NCBI GenBank assembly: GCA_009693225.1
Contig: SHXP01000037.1
Location: 1 to 13,075, forward strand
Length of the DNA: 13,075 nt
Direction: 5' to 3'
From: Limnohabitans sp.
Lineage (GTDB): Bacteria > Pseudomonadota > Gammaproteobacteria > Burkholderiales > Burkholderiaceae_C
Shown piece after piece: positions 6,767-13,075 of the stretch. Made by a program: the position numbers and the translations under genes. The notes under the pieces were generated by a model, which was given only the letters and a program-made list of their open reading frames with translations, was not told where the DNA came from and searched no databases. Every line of letters begins with the position of its first letter. Positions within the stretch are counted from its first letter, which is position 1.

Positions 6767-8350
6767 ATGAGTAATCACACAGAAACACCCGGACCCCGCC
6801 TGAGTCCTCCGGTGCGCAGCCAGACCCTGGGCGATGTGCTGCACCGCACTGCCTTGCGGCTGCCGGCCAAGCCCGCCATCATTTGCGGGCAAACGCAATG
6901 GACCTACCGCGAGTTTGACGATGTCGTCAATCGCCTGGCCGCAGGTTTGCACGGCCTGGGCATCAGCTACGGGGAACATGTGGCCATGCTAGCGCGCAAT
7001 TCACACGGCTTTGCCGCCATGCGCTTTGCGCTGGCCCGCCTGGGTGCAGTGCTGGTGCCCATCAATTTCATGCTCAAGGCCAAGGAGGTGGCTTTCATCC
7101 TGCGCCACGCCGGGGCACGGGTGCTGGTCACCGATACGCAGCTGACTGAGCTGGCGCGATCGGCGGCGGCGCTGGAAACACAGGTGCGTGAATATATCTG
7201 GATACCGTCGGAAGACCCGTCGGTCCCTTCTGCCGGCATGCATGCGTTTGATGGGCTGTGTCAAAGCCGGGTAGAGTTGCCGCCTGCACAAGTCAACAGC
7301 AATGATCTGCTGCAAATCGTCTACACCAGCGGCACCGAATCCAGCCCCAAGGGCGCCATGCTCACGCATGACGCCGTGCTCTGGCAGTACGTCAGCTGCG
7401 TCATCAATGCGGAGATACACGCCGCAGACCTGGCCCTGCATTCGCTGCCGCTGTACCACTGCGCCCAGCTTGATGTGTTTTTCGGGCCGGCAGTCTACAT
7501 GGGCAGTACCAACATCATCACCGCCAAACCCACACCCGAGAACCTGTTGCCTTTGATAGAGCGGTTCAAGGTCACCAGTTTTTTCGCGCCGCCCACGGTC
7601 TGGATCGCCTTGCTGCGCTCGCCCTTGTTTGACGCAGACAAACTGGCCGCACTGGCCAAAGGCTATTACGGCGCGTCCATCATGCCGGTCGAGGTGATGC
7701 GCGAACTCGCCTCCCGCCTGCCGCGTGTGCGTTTGTGGAATCTGTATGGTCAGACCGAGATTGCGCCGCTGTCCACCATGCTCGGCCCGGATGACCAGTT
7801 GCGCAAACCCGGCTCCTGCGGCAAGGCGGTGCTGAATGTGGAAACCCGGGTTGTCGATGAGCACATGAACGATGTTCAGCCAGGCGGCGAGATCGGTGAA
7901 ATCGTGCACCGCTCGCCGCACCTGATGCTCGGGTATTTCCACGACGAGGAGCGTACCCGTGCCGCCTTTGAGGGCGACTGGTTCCACAGCGGCGACCTGG
8001 CCACCATCGATGAAGAGGGCTATATCACCGTGGTCGACCGCAAAAAGGACATGATCAAAACCGGTGGCGAAAACGTGGCCAGCCGCGAGGTCGAAGAAAT
8101 GATTTACCGGTTGTCTGCGGTCAGCGAAGTCGCTGTCATCGGCCTGCCGGACCCGAAATGGGTGGAAGCGGTGACCGCTGTGATTGTGCTCAAACAAGGC
8201 ATGCAGTTGACCGGGTCCGAAGTCATGGCGTACTGCCAGCAGCACATGGCCGTCTTCAAATGCCCCAAGCGCGTCATCTTCACCCGCAGCCTGCCGAAAA
8301 ATCCCAGCGGCAAATTGCTCAAGCGTGAATTGCGTTTACAGCACGCTTAA
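6767..8350 (+). CDS. AMP-forming acyl-CoA ligase (class I adenylating enzyme)
   Basis: This 527-residue ligase activates a carboxylic acid with ATP and CoA through an acyl-adenylate. Adenylation motifs in order are: the phosphate loop YTSGTESSPKGAMLTH (from residue 186), the aromatic YGQTE loop in the middle, FHSGDLATIDEEGY with the ribose-binding Asp at 410, VDRKKDMIKTGGENV of the hinge, and near the C-terminus NPSGKLLKREL with the catalytic Lys at 516. The phosphate loop has ES where TG is more usual; this variant is known from memory in a bacterial acyl-CoA ligase subgroup and need not mean loss of activity. An in-frame TTG at 6737 would add ten residues, but the ATG at 6767 is preferred; neither has a strong Shine-Dalgarno. 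It lies 46 bases after tctA, probably in the same operon. It may activate the imported acid or an oxidation product; chain length or aromatic preference is not readable. Confidence 0.93.
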   Translation: MSNHTETPGPRLSPPVRSQTLGDVLHRTALRLPAKPAIICGQTQWTYREFDDVVNRLAAGLHGLGISYGEHVAMLARNSHGFAAMRFALARLGAVLVPINFMLKAKEVAFILRHAGARVLVTDTQLTELARSAAALETQVREYIWIPSEDPSVPSAGMHAFDGLCQSRVELPPAQVNSNDLLQIVYTSGTESSPKGAMLTHDAVLWQYVSCVINAEIHAADLALHSLPLYHCAQLDVFFGPAVYMGSTNIITAKPTPENLLPLIERFKVTSFFAPPTVWIALLRSPLFDADKLAALAKGYYGASIMPVEVMRELASRLPRVRLWNLYGQTEIAPLSTMLGPDDQLRKPGSCGKAVLNVETRVVDEHMNDVQPGGEIGEIVHRSPHLMLGYFHDEERTRAAFEGDWFHSGDLATIDEEGYITVVDRKKDMIKTGGENVASREVEEMIYRLSAVSEVAVIGLPDPKWVEAVTAVIVLKQGMQLTGSEVMAYCQQHMAVFKCPKRVIFTRSLPKNPSGKLLKRELRLQHA

Positions 8351-8404
8351 GACTTTTCGACCTGTCATTAGGAATCGTTCACCTGTTTTTTGTCAGCCGG
8401 CCCG

Positions 8405-8410
8405 TAAGGT
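8405..8410 (+). promoter_or_regulatory. Ribosome binding site of the flavin monooxygenase gene
   Basis: TAAGGT, with AAGG five bases before the ATG at 8415. It selects this start over an earlier in-frame one at 8325, which lies inside the ligase gene. Confidence 0.6.
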
Positions 8411-8414
8411 ATTT

Positions 8415-10169
8415 ATGAACTCACCCGCGCACATGCAAGACAGCGTCAACCGCTGGCTGAGAGACTTCGAGGCGGCTCTGGCTGCAAAACCCGGCAGCGC
8501 ATTGTCTGCCTTGTTCACGCCGGACGCGTACTGGAGGGATTTGATGGCCTTCACCGGCAGTGTGATCACCTTCAGTCAGGTTGATGCCATCGCACAGTGT
8601 CTGCGTGACAAAGCTGATGCGGTGCAAGCGGTTCATTTTGAAACGGACTACAGATTCACGCCGCCCGCGCAGTTGATGCGCGGCGGTCAAACTTTCACGG
8701 AAGCCTTTTTCCGCTTCGAGACCCGGCTCGCCTATGGCAAAGGCATTGTGCGATTGCAAGTTGATGGCAGTGATGCAACCGCAAGCAGGGCAGCCAACCT
8801 GTTCACCTGCGTGGACCAGCTCAAGTCGCATCCGGAAACGGTGGACCGCTTGCGCCCTGACGGGCAAGCCTATTCGCGCGATTTCACCGGACCGAACTGG
8901 CTGGACATGCGGCAACTAGAAGCCGAGTACCGCGAGCGCGACCCCGAGGTGCTGGTGGTCGGCATGGGCCAGGCGGGTCTGGCGACCGCAGCCCGCTTGC
9001 GCCAGCTCGGTGTGGACACCCTGGTGATTGACCGGCAACAGCGTGTCGGCGATAACTGGCGCAAGCGTTACCACGCACTGACCCTGCATAACCAGGCGCA
9101 TGTCAACCATTTGCCGTATATGCATTTCCCGCCGAACTGGCCGCGTTACATCCCCAAGGACAAGCTGGCCAACTGGTTCGAGTCTTATGCAGACGCCATG
9201 GAAATCAACCACTGGCTGGAAACAGAACTGGTCAAGGCCGACTACGACCGGCACAACGCGCGCTGGCAGGTTGAACTCAGGCAGGCCGGACAGACCACTC
9301 GCCGCATCACAGCCAGGCATATCGTGATGGCCACCAGTACCAGCGGAATTCCCCATCTGCCGACGATTGCCGGCATGGAAAATTTCGCCGGACAGGTGCT
9401 GCATTCAAGTCAGTACGGCAGCGCAGCCGCTTACAAAGGCAAGCGGGTGGCGGTGCTGGGAACCGGCACCAGCGGTCACGATATTGCCCAGGACCTGTAT
9501 TCCAACGGTGTCGACGTGACCATAGTGCAGCGCAGTCCGACGCTGGTGGTGAATATCGAACCGAGCGCACAACTGCCTTACGAGTTGTACAACGAGGGCC
9601 GCAGTCTTGAAGAGTGCGATTTGATTGCTGCTTCCATGCCTTTGCCCTTGTTTGAACAAAGCCACAAAATTCTGGCCGGGCGCTCACTCGAACTGGACAA
9701 AGATTTATTGCAAAAACTTGAGGCTGCTGGCTTTCAGGTGAATCACAGCTACGACAAAGGCTGGCAGTTCATGTACCTAGAGCGCGGCGGCGGTTATTAC
9801 TTCAACGTCGGTTGCTCTGAGCTGATTGCTGAGAAAAAAATCCCGGTCATGGCCTTCAGCCACATCGATGCCTTCCATGCCCGGGGGGTCATGCTGAGGA
9901 ACGGTTCTACCCGGCAGTTTGATGCTATGGTGCTGGCCACCGGCTACAAAGGACAGCAGTACTCGGTGGAGAAATATTTCGGCGCTGAAGTCGCACAGCG
10001 TGTCGGTGCGGTCTGGGGTTTTGATATGCGCCGGCTGGAATTGAACAATATGTGGTGTGAAACACCCCAGCCCGGCCTGTGGTTCATCGCCGGCAGCTTT
10101 GCCCAATGCCGCATTTATTCAAAATACCTGGCTTTGCAGATCAGACAAGGCTTGAGCGCCGCGGTCTGA
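8415..10169 (+). CDS. Flavin-containing monooxygenase with N-terminal NTF2-like domain
   Basis: This 584-residue protein of the class B flavin monooxygenase type uses NADPH and oxygen on a soft nucleophile or ketone. The first roughly 150 residues look like an NTF2/SnoaL-type small domain (helical start with WLRDFEAAL, LFTPDAYWRDL). Next comes a Rossmann FAD site GMGQAG (183-188) with ERVGDNW-like RVGDNWR after it, then the FMO signature FAGQVLHSSQY (F324 to Y334). An NADPH Rossmann site GTGTSG (349-354) and the ATGY motif (508-511) follow. The signature has G after Y334 where K/R/P is more usual. The NTF2-like plus FMO arrangement is common in bacterial and fungal members of unknown substrate. 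Baeyer-Villiger activity is possible but not shown by the motif. It is the last gene of the plus-strand block, 64 bases after the ligase, and its last 51 bases overlap the convergent dehydroquinase-like gene. Confidence 0.93.
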   Translation: MNSPAHMQDSVNRWLRDFEAALAAKPGSALSALFTPDAYWRDLMAFTGSVITFSQVDAIAQCLRDKADAVQAVHFETDYRFTPPAQLMRGGQTFTEAFFRFETRLAYGKGIVRLQVDGSDATASRAANLFTCVDQLKSHPETVDRLRPDGQAYSRDFTGPNWLDMRQLEAEYRERDPEVLVVGMGQAGLATAARLRQLGVDTLVIDRQQRVGDNWRKRYHALTLHNQAHVNHLPYMHFPPNWPRYIPKDKLANWFESYADAMEINHWLETELVKADYDRHNARWQVELRQAGQTTRRITARHIVMATSTSGIPHLPTIAGMENFAGQVLHSSQYGSAAAYKGKRVAVLGTGTSGHDIAQDLYSNGVDVTIVQRSPTLVVNIEPSAQLPYELYNEGRSLEECDLIAASMPLPLFEQSHKILAGRSLELDKDLLQKLEAAGFQVNHSYDKGWQFMYLERGGGYYFNVGCSELIAEKKIPVMAFSHIDAFHARGVMLRNGSTRQFDAMVLATGYKGQQYSVEKYFGAEVAQRVGAVWGFDMRRLELNNMWCETPQPGLWFIAGSFAQCRIYSKYLALQIRQGLSAAV

Positions 10170-10616
10170 TCTGCCTGTGTGTTTGCCTGCGTCCACAACC
10201 GCCAGCACGGCGTCAAGTCCCAGCAGATAGCTTTGTATGCCGAAACCGATGACCGCACCGGCACAGGCCTCGATAGTCACCGAGCGCATGCCGCGCTTTT
10301 CAATATTCGTCATATGTACCTCGATACATGGCAGCGGCAGGGCGCGCAGACAGTCGCGCAAAGCATATCCTGCATACAGAAAACCAGCCGGGTTCATGAC
10401 AATCCCGTCGCAGCCTTCGGCGACCGCGCGGTAAAGCCTAGCGATGGCTTCACCTTCCATGTGCGTGTAGGTGATTGACAGGGCAACTCCCCGGCTGGCC
10501 GCGTGCGCATGCATCAAAGTGTCGAGTTCGGCCGCAGTGGTGGTGCCGTACAACTCGGGCTGGCGTCTGCCCAGAAAACTCATGTTCGCGCCTTGCAGCA
10601 GCAGGATATTGCGCAT
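10119..10616 (-). CDS. aroQ: Type II 3-dehydroquinate dehydratase family protein, divergent active site
   Basis: This 165-residue protein has the whole type II dehydroquinase fold: the N-terminal LLLQGANMSFLGRRQPELYG (the family has LNGPNLNLLGRREPEIYG), MEGEAI, GIVMNPAG, ALRD, IEVHMTNI and GFGIQSYLLGLDAV. The candidate catalytic residues remain: R17, Y23, N75, D88, E99, H101 and R111. Position 81, normally a substrate-binding His in the NPGAYTHTS loop, is Tyr here, and that loop reads NPAGFLYAG. The lid after H101 is also one residue short. About 15 extra C-terminal residues are encoded across the inverted repeat in the overlap. AAGGA (10622-10626) overlaps the stop of the upstream gene and fixes the start. 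In quinate or shikimate pathways this enzyme dehydrates 3-dehydroquinate, but no other gene of those routes is present. A changed substrate, perhaps another beta-hydroxyketone, is inferred. Confidence 0.88.
   Translation of the reverse strand: MRNILLLQGANMSFLGRRQPELYGTTTAAELDTLMHAHAASRGVALSITYTHMEGEAIARLYRAVAEGCDGIVMNPAGFLYAGYALRDCLRALPLPCIEVHMTNIEKRGMRSVTIEACAGAVIGFGIQSYLLGLDAVLAVVDAGKHTGRSDRGAQALSDLQSQVF
10136..10174. terminator. Perfect 11-bp inverted repeat in the convergent gene tails
   Basis: GCAGATCAGAC (10136-10146) and GTCTGATCTGC (10164-10174) with a 17-base loop that itself can pair GGC with GCC. The right arm contains the TGA stop (10167-10169) of the flavin monooxygenase. The whole element also lies within the last codons of the minus-strand dehydroquinase-like gene. 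No clear T-run follows on either strand, so a bidirectional transcription-end or RNA-stability hairpin is inferred rather than a textbook terminator. Confidence 0.5.
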
Positions 10617-10621
10617 GGATG

Positions 10622-10626
10622 TCCTT
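10622..10626 (-). promoter_or_regulatory. Ribosome binding site of the dehydroquinase-like gene, overlapping a stop codon
   Basis: AAGGA on the minus strand, five bases before the ATG at 10616. Its first two bases belong to the TAA stop (10627-10625) of the reductase gene. This implies coupled translation of the two genes. Confidence 0.6.
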
Positions 10627-11680
10627 AGCCCGGCAGGATATTGGCTTGCCGGTATTGGTCCCAGAGCCTGAAGAACATTTGCCCGGTGTCGGCAAATTCG
10701 TAAAAACCGTACTGCCTGCATTTGCCGGTGTCGGAGATGATGTCGAATTCTGGCGTGAACACAAAATCCCCGTAGGGCCAGGAGACGACATCTTCATAAC
10801 GGTGTGGCACCAGACCATGGCGCTGAACAATGCGGTCCCACACCGGCGCTTTGTCGGCCATCATCCGGGCCAGGTTGATCTGACGGCGCGGCCCGGTCTG
10901 CATGCCCCAATAGCCGGCGATCTGCGGCCATAGGTTTTCCCAGCGGATCAGGTCGCCGTTGGTGATGTTGAACGCCTGGTTGGCACAACGCGCATCGGTG
11001 GCCATCCAGACCATGGCCTTGGCCACAAGCGTCGCATCGGTGGCCTGGTACAGCGCGTGCCAGTTGCCGGGCGTGCCCGGGTGTTGCAACGGCAGTCCGA
11101 GTTCGCGCGAAATCACCGCATACATGGCAATCACCAGCGGCAGGTTCATCGGGTTGCCGATGCCGAAACCGCTGATGGCATGCGGGCGCACCGACGAACA
11201 GGTCCAGTGCGCCCGGGCAGACCTTTCAAGCAGCCAGTCCCACTGGTTGTAATAAAAATTCGGCGGCATGTGTCTGGGGTCGTCTTCTTTGGCCGGGGTT
11301 TTGAAAGCCCCGAGGTGATTGCCATACCACTTGGTGCCGTGCACCACGTGCACATGTTGCAGGTCTACGGCCACAGGTTCGAGCGCCTGAATCAGGTTGA
11401 TCAACATGGCGGTGTTGTCGTTCACCCAGGCGGTGCTGTCGGCGCGTTCCACATAGGCGGCGTGAAACACGTGAGTGACTCCGGCGAGCAAATGCGCTTT
11501 GCTGCGGCAGTCCTGCGGATCCAGCAAATCGACGGCAATGTGCGTATAGCGGCCGGGTGCATCGGGTTGTCTGCGTGAAACAGCCATCACATTCCATTGC
11601 GGATTCAGCCCCAGGTGTGCCAGCAGATTGCGCCCGACCACGCCTGTCGCGCCCGCAATCAGCGCTGTTTTTTGAGCCAT
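10625..11680 (-). CDS. PRISE-family (progesterone 5-beta-reductase / iridoid synthase-like) NAD(P)H enone reductase
   Basis: This 351-residue member of the short-chain dehydrogenase superfamily belongs to the PRISE branch, which reduces the C=C of enones by 1,4-addition of hydride. It shows the Rossmann motif GATGVVG (10-16), GTKWYG with the family's active-site Lys at 117, and NFYYNQWDWL with the Tyr pair at 143-144. Further PRISE landmarks are RPHAISGFGIGNPMNL, PGTPGNWHALYQATDA, AFNITNGD, a WENLWPQIAGYWG stretch and DKAPVWDRIV. Length is close to plant members (about 390) and typical of bacterial ones. The start at 11680 is preferred over 11698 because AGGAG lies just before it; its ATG overlaps the TAA of the upstream gene. 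The substrate is probably a cyclic or acyclic enone formed within this pathway, perhaps by the adjacent dehydroquinase-like enzyme. Confidence 0.92.
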   Translation of the reverse strand: MAQKTALIAGATGVVGRNLLAHLGLNPQWNVMAVSRRQPDAPGRYTHIAVDLLDPQDCRSKAHLLAGVTHVFHAAYVERADSTAWVNDNTAMLINLIQALEPVAVDLQHVHVVHGTKWYGNHLGAFKTPAKEDDPRHMPPNFYYNQWDWLLERSARAHWTCSSVRPHAISGFGIGNPMNLPLVIAMYAVISRELGLPLQHPGTPGNWHALYQATDATLVAKAMVWMATDARCANQAFNITNGDLIRWENLWPQIAGYWGMQTGPRRQINLARMMADKAPVWDRIVQRHGLVPHRYEDVVSWPYGDFVFTPEFDIISDTGKCRQYGFYEFADTGQMFFRLWDQYRQANILPG

Positions 11681-12324
11681 TACTTCATCTCCTGGCATAA
11701 ACGGTAGCGCCCGCCCTGAGCCGGTAGCAAGGGCAAGCCATGCGCCAGCGCCTGAGCCTGTGTGTCGGGCAGTTCATCGACGCTGTCTGCGGCCCATTCG
11801 AGCAGCCAGACCGCGGGCCAGGCCTGGTCCGCCGCGCCGCGCAACTGTGCCTCAGCCGTCGCCTTCACAGACAAAGCCGCGTCTTGTGCCTGATGCAGCT
11901 GGCGCAGACGCAGAAACAGCGTGTGCGACAGCCACCGCTGTATCAGTTCTTGAGCCTTGGCAGTATCGACCGGCTCTGGCAACACCAACATGTCCATCAT
12001 GCCGCCTGTGCCTTGTCCGGTGTCGGCTTGCAGCACCAGACAGCTGCGTACCATGCGCCGGAAATGAGGCATCACCGTGCGGGTGAGTTCACTCGGGTTC
12101 TCGAGCCGGGTGCGGTAAGCGGCGCTGCCTAAGACCGCTATGTTGTCAAGCTCGTAGAGCGCAGCCCAGGCGTGGCCGGCACGCACAGCCGCATAGCGGC
12201 GTGCACTGTTGAAGCCGGGCACGGACAGCCGCTCCGCCAGGTGTTCGGTCTGGTACCAGTGCTCAAACAGGGCTTGAGCCTGGTCTGCGATGTCATTGCA
12301 AATGAGCAGGCAGGCGGGTTTCAT
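11680..12324 (-). CDS. EthD/DUF4286-like dimeric alpha/beta-barrel protein
   Basis: This is a 214-residue cytoplasmic protein with no signal peptide. The N-terminal half has the recognisable ferredoxin-like barrel pattern HWYQTEHLAERLSVPGFNSARRY (split here as HWYQTEHLAERL and VPGFNSARRY), then ALYEL and the NPSELTRTVMPHFRRM segment found in this family. The C-terminal half has a second, weaker alpha/beta pattern (MMDMLVL, then WPAVWLLEW), suggesting two tandem barrels. Such proteins act as small-molecule-binding, cyclising or accessory proteins in oxidative catabolic clusters, but this one has no assigned reaction. An in-frame TTG at 12339 precedes the chosen ATG at 12324; neither has a clear Shine-Dalgarno. 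Its stop codon overlaps the ATG of the PRISE reductase gene, indicating translational coupling and a shared pathway. Confidence 0.82.
   Translation of the reverse strand: MKPACLLICNDIADQAQALFEHWYQTEHLAERLSVPGFNSARRYAAVRAGHAWAALYELDNIAVLGSAAYRTRLENPSELTRTVMPHFRRMVRSCLVLQADTGQGTGGMMDMLVLPEPVDTAKAQELIQRWLSHTLFLRLRQLHQAQDAALSVKATAEAQLRGAADQAWPAVWLLEWAADSVDELPDTQAQALAHGLPLLPAQGGRYRLCQEMK
11689..11693 (-). promoter_or_regulatory. Ribosome binding site of the PRISE reductase gene
   Basis: AGGAG on the minus strand, eight bases before the ATG at 11680, within the last codons of the upstream barrel-protein gene. It favours 11680 over the in-frame ATG at 11698 as the reductase start. Confidence 0.6.
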
Positions 12325-12509
12325 GGTGTGTGTAATCAAACTGCGAAGGCGGATCAGATCAACAAAGCTGTCAGCAGCTTTGCCATGCTGTGACGGATAC
12401 TAACCGCTGGCCCGGTCTGCGCCATGAGGCAGACACGCCGGGGCCGGCCTGTCAACTAGATCACACCAGGGGACACTATGCGTGCCTGTACGCAATCAAA
12501 GCTGCGTAT
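12325..12509. promoter_or_regulatory. Intergenic region upstream of the minus-strand operon, with two hairpins
   Basis: About 185 bp without a supported gene. It contains a perfect 8-bp stem CAAAGCTG (12363-12370), loop tcag, CAGCTTTG (12375-12382), and a 6-bp stem GTCTGC (12415-12420) with GCAGAC (12429-12434). Neither is followed by a T-run, so they may be operators or processing hairpins rather than terminators. A promoter for the three minus-strand genes should lie here: TTGATC on the minus strand just after the first hairpin is a -35 candidate, but no good -10 follows. A short plus-strand reading frame from 12478 runs antisense to the desaturase gene and was not accepted. Confidence 0.35.
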
Positions 12510-13075
12510 TCATCGCTTGTCTGTTCGCGATGCCGCTAAAGCATTTTTTTGTATGCTGCGAATCAAACCCATATGCACTTCAAACAAGCCAGCGTCAGTG
12601 TGTGTGACCTTGTCCCCAATCGCCGCATGAAGACGCTTGAGCGCATGAAAAGGCACTGAAGGCGCCAAATGGTGTTCAGCGTGATAAGGCATTTCCCAGT
12701 AAAAATAGTGCAGAATTTTTGACACTTTGGTGGTGCGGGTGTTGCGCAGTAAATCGGGCGTATCTTCGGTGCCAGTGTGTTCAGACATTCGCAGAAAACG
12801 CAACAATATTTCTCCCGTTATCCTGGGGCCGATGATCAAAATCAGCGGTGCCCAGGGATCGAACAAATAGGCAGCAGCAAACATTAAAACGTAACCGGCA
12901 ATAACAACGCGGAATTCAAGTATAATTCTGGGAAACTCACGCGGCGCAATACAGCTTAAGTCGGTGGCGTCAAATTTGCCCTGGCTGCAGCGCCAGTGGT
13001 ATCCGGCCACCATTTTCCAGAATTTATAACCGAACATCTCCAGTACATACATCATCAGCGAGCGCGACAGCGGAA
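12510..13075 (-). CDS. Membrane fatty-acid-desaturase-family di-iron enzyme (C-terminal part, cut by window edge)
   Basis: The reading frame stays open through the right edge, with residues continuing upstream of an internal Met at 13055, so the start and the first His boxes lie outside the window. The visible 188 residues have a hydrophobic pair (VVIAGYVLMFAAAYL and WAPLILIIGPRITG), an EHTGTEDTP segment and the third His box YHAEHHLAP, followed by the conserved VPFHALKRLH. These identify an integral-membrane non-haem di-iron enzyme of the desaturase/hydroxylase superfamily, located in the inner membrane. Substrate could be a fatty acyl chain, a hydrocarbon or a terpenoid. It is on the same strand as the barrel, PRISE and dehydroquinase-like genes but separated from them by 185 bp with hairpins, so it may be a separate transcript. 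Confidence 0.85.
   Translation of the reverse strand, partial: PLSRSLMMYVLEMFGYKFWKMVAGYHWRCSQGKFDATDLSCIAPREFPRIILEFRVVIAGYVLMFAAAYLFDPWAPLILIIGPRITGEILLRFLRMSEHTGTEDTPDLLRNTRTTKVSKILHYFYWEMPYHAEHHLAPSVPFHALKRLHAAIGDKVTHTDAGLFEVHMGLIRSIQKNALAASRTDKR

Noticed and set aside
7001..8245. 414-codon minus-strand reading frame opposite the CoA ligase
   Set aside because: The opposite strand encodes an intact adenylating enzyme with all motifs; the antisense product is His/Gln/Arg-rich and resembles no family.
10119..10616. A quinate/shikimate catabolic operon based on the dehydroquinase homologue
   Set aside because: No quinate or shikimate dehydrogenase or dehydroshikimate dehydratase gene is near, and the active-site loop is altered.
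12363..12382. Perfect 8-bp hairpin as a rho-independent terminator for the desaturase gene
   Set aside because: No T-run follows on the minus strand, and it is over 100 bp beyond the stop codon; kept only as a structured element in the intergenic region.
12478..12627. Short plus-strand reading frame starting after a GGGG-containing leader
   Set aside because: It overlaps the conserved C-terminal coding region of the desaturase-family gene in antisense and has no recognisable product.

Overview
The window reads as a catabolic gene cluster from a Gram-negative betaproteobacterium, most likely Burkholderiales. The reasons are moderately high GC, two Bug/TctC-type periplasmic receptors with a complete tripartite tricarboxylate transporter (TTT), and a self-sufficient CYP116B-type P450. 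All of these are typical of Alcaligenaceae, Burkholderiaceae and Comamonadaceae. The genus cannot be fixed from this sequence alone. No transcription regulator, RNA gene, mobile element or CRISPR array was seen.

Layout. A terminator-like hairpin near the left edge probably closes a gene lying outside the window. A lone Bug/TctC receptor (minus strand) is divergent, across about 100 bp, from a P450-reductase fusion (plus strand). After a 128-bp gap come, all on plus: a second TctC receptor, TctB, TctA, an acyl-CoA ligase (AMP-forming) and a flavin monooxygenase with an N-terminal NTF2-like domain. This block runs tail to tail into a minus-strand block, read right to left: a dimeric alpha/beta-barrel (EthD/DUF4286-like) protein, a PRISE-type enone reductase and a divergent type II dehydroquinase. 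These three are tightly packed: one ATG overlaps a stop codon and one Shine-Dalgarno overlaps a stop codon. The C-terminal half of a membrane fatty-acid-desaturase-family enzyme runs off the right edge. The convergent tails overlap by 51 bp, and a perfect 11-bp inverted repeat sits there.

How it may work together (inference). The TTT system imports an organic acid or other small carboxylate. The P450 and the flavin monooxygenase (perhaps also the desaturase-family oxygenase) oxidise a scaffold, and the CoA ligase activates a carboxylate for beta-oxidation-like steps. The dehydroquinase-like enzyme and the PRISE reductase form a natural chemical pair: dehydration of a beta-hydroxyketone to an enone, then 1,4-reduction of that enone. 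The dehydroquinase homologue keeps the catalytic Arg, Tyr, Asn and His positions but has Tyr where a substrate-binding His is expected, so it may not act on dehydroquinate. The substrate of the whole route is unknown. A cyclic plant-derived or terpenoid-like ketone or acid is one reasonable guess.
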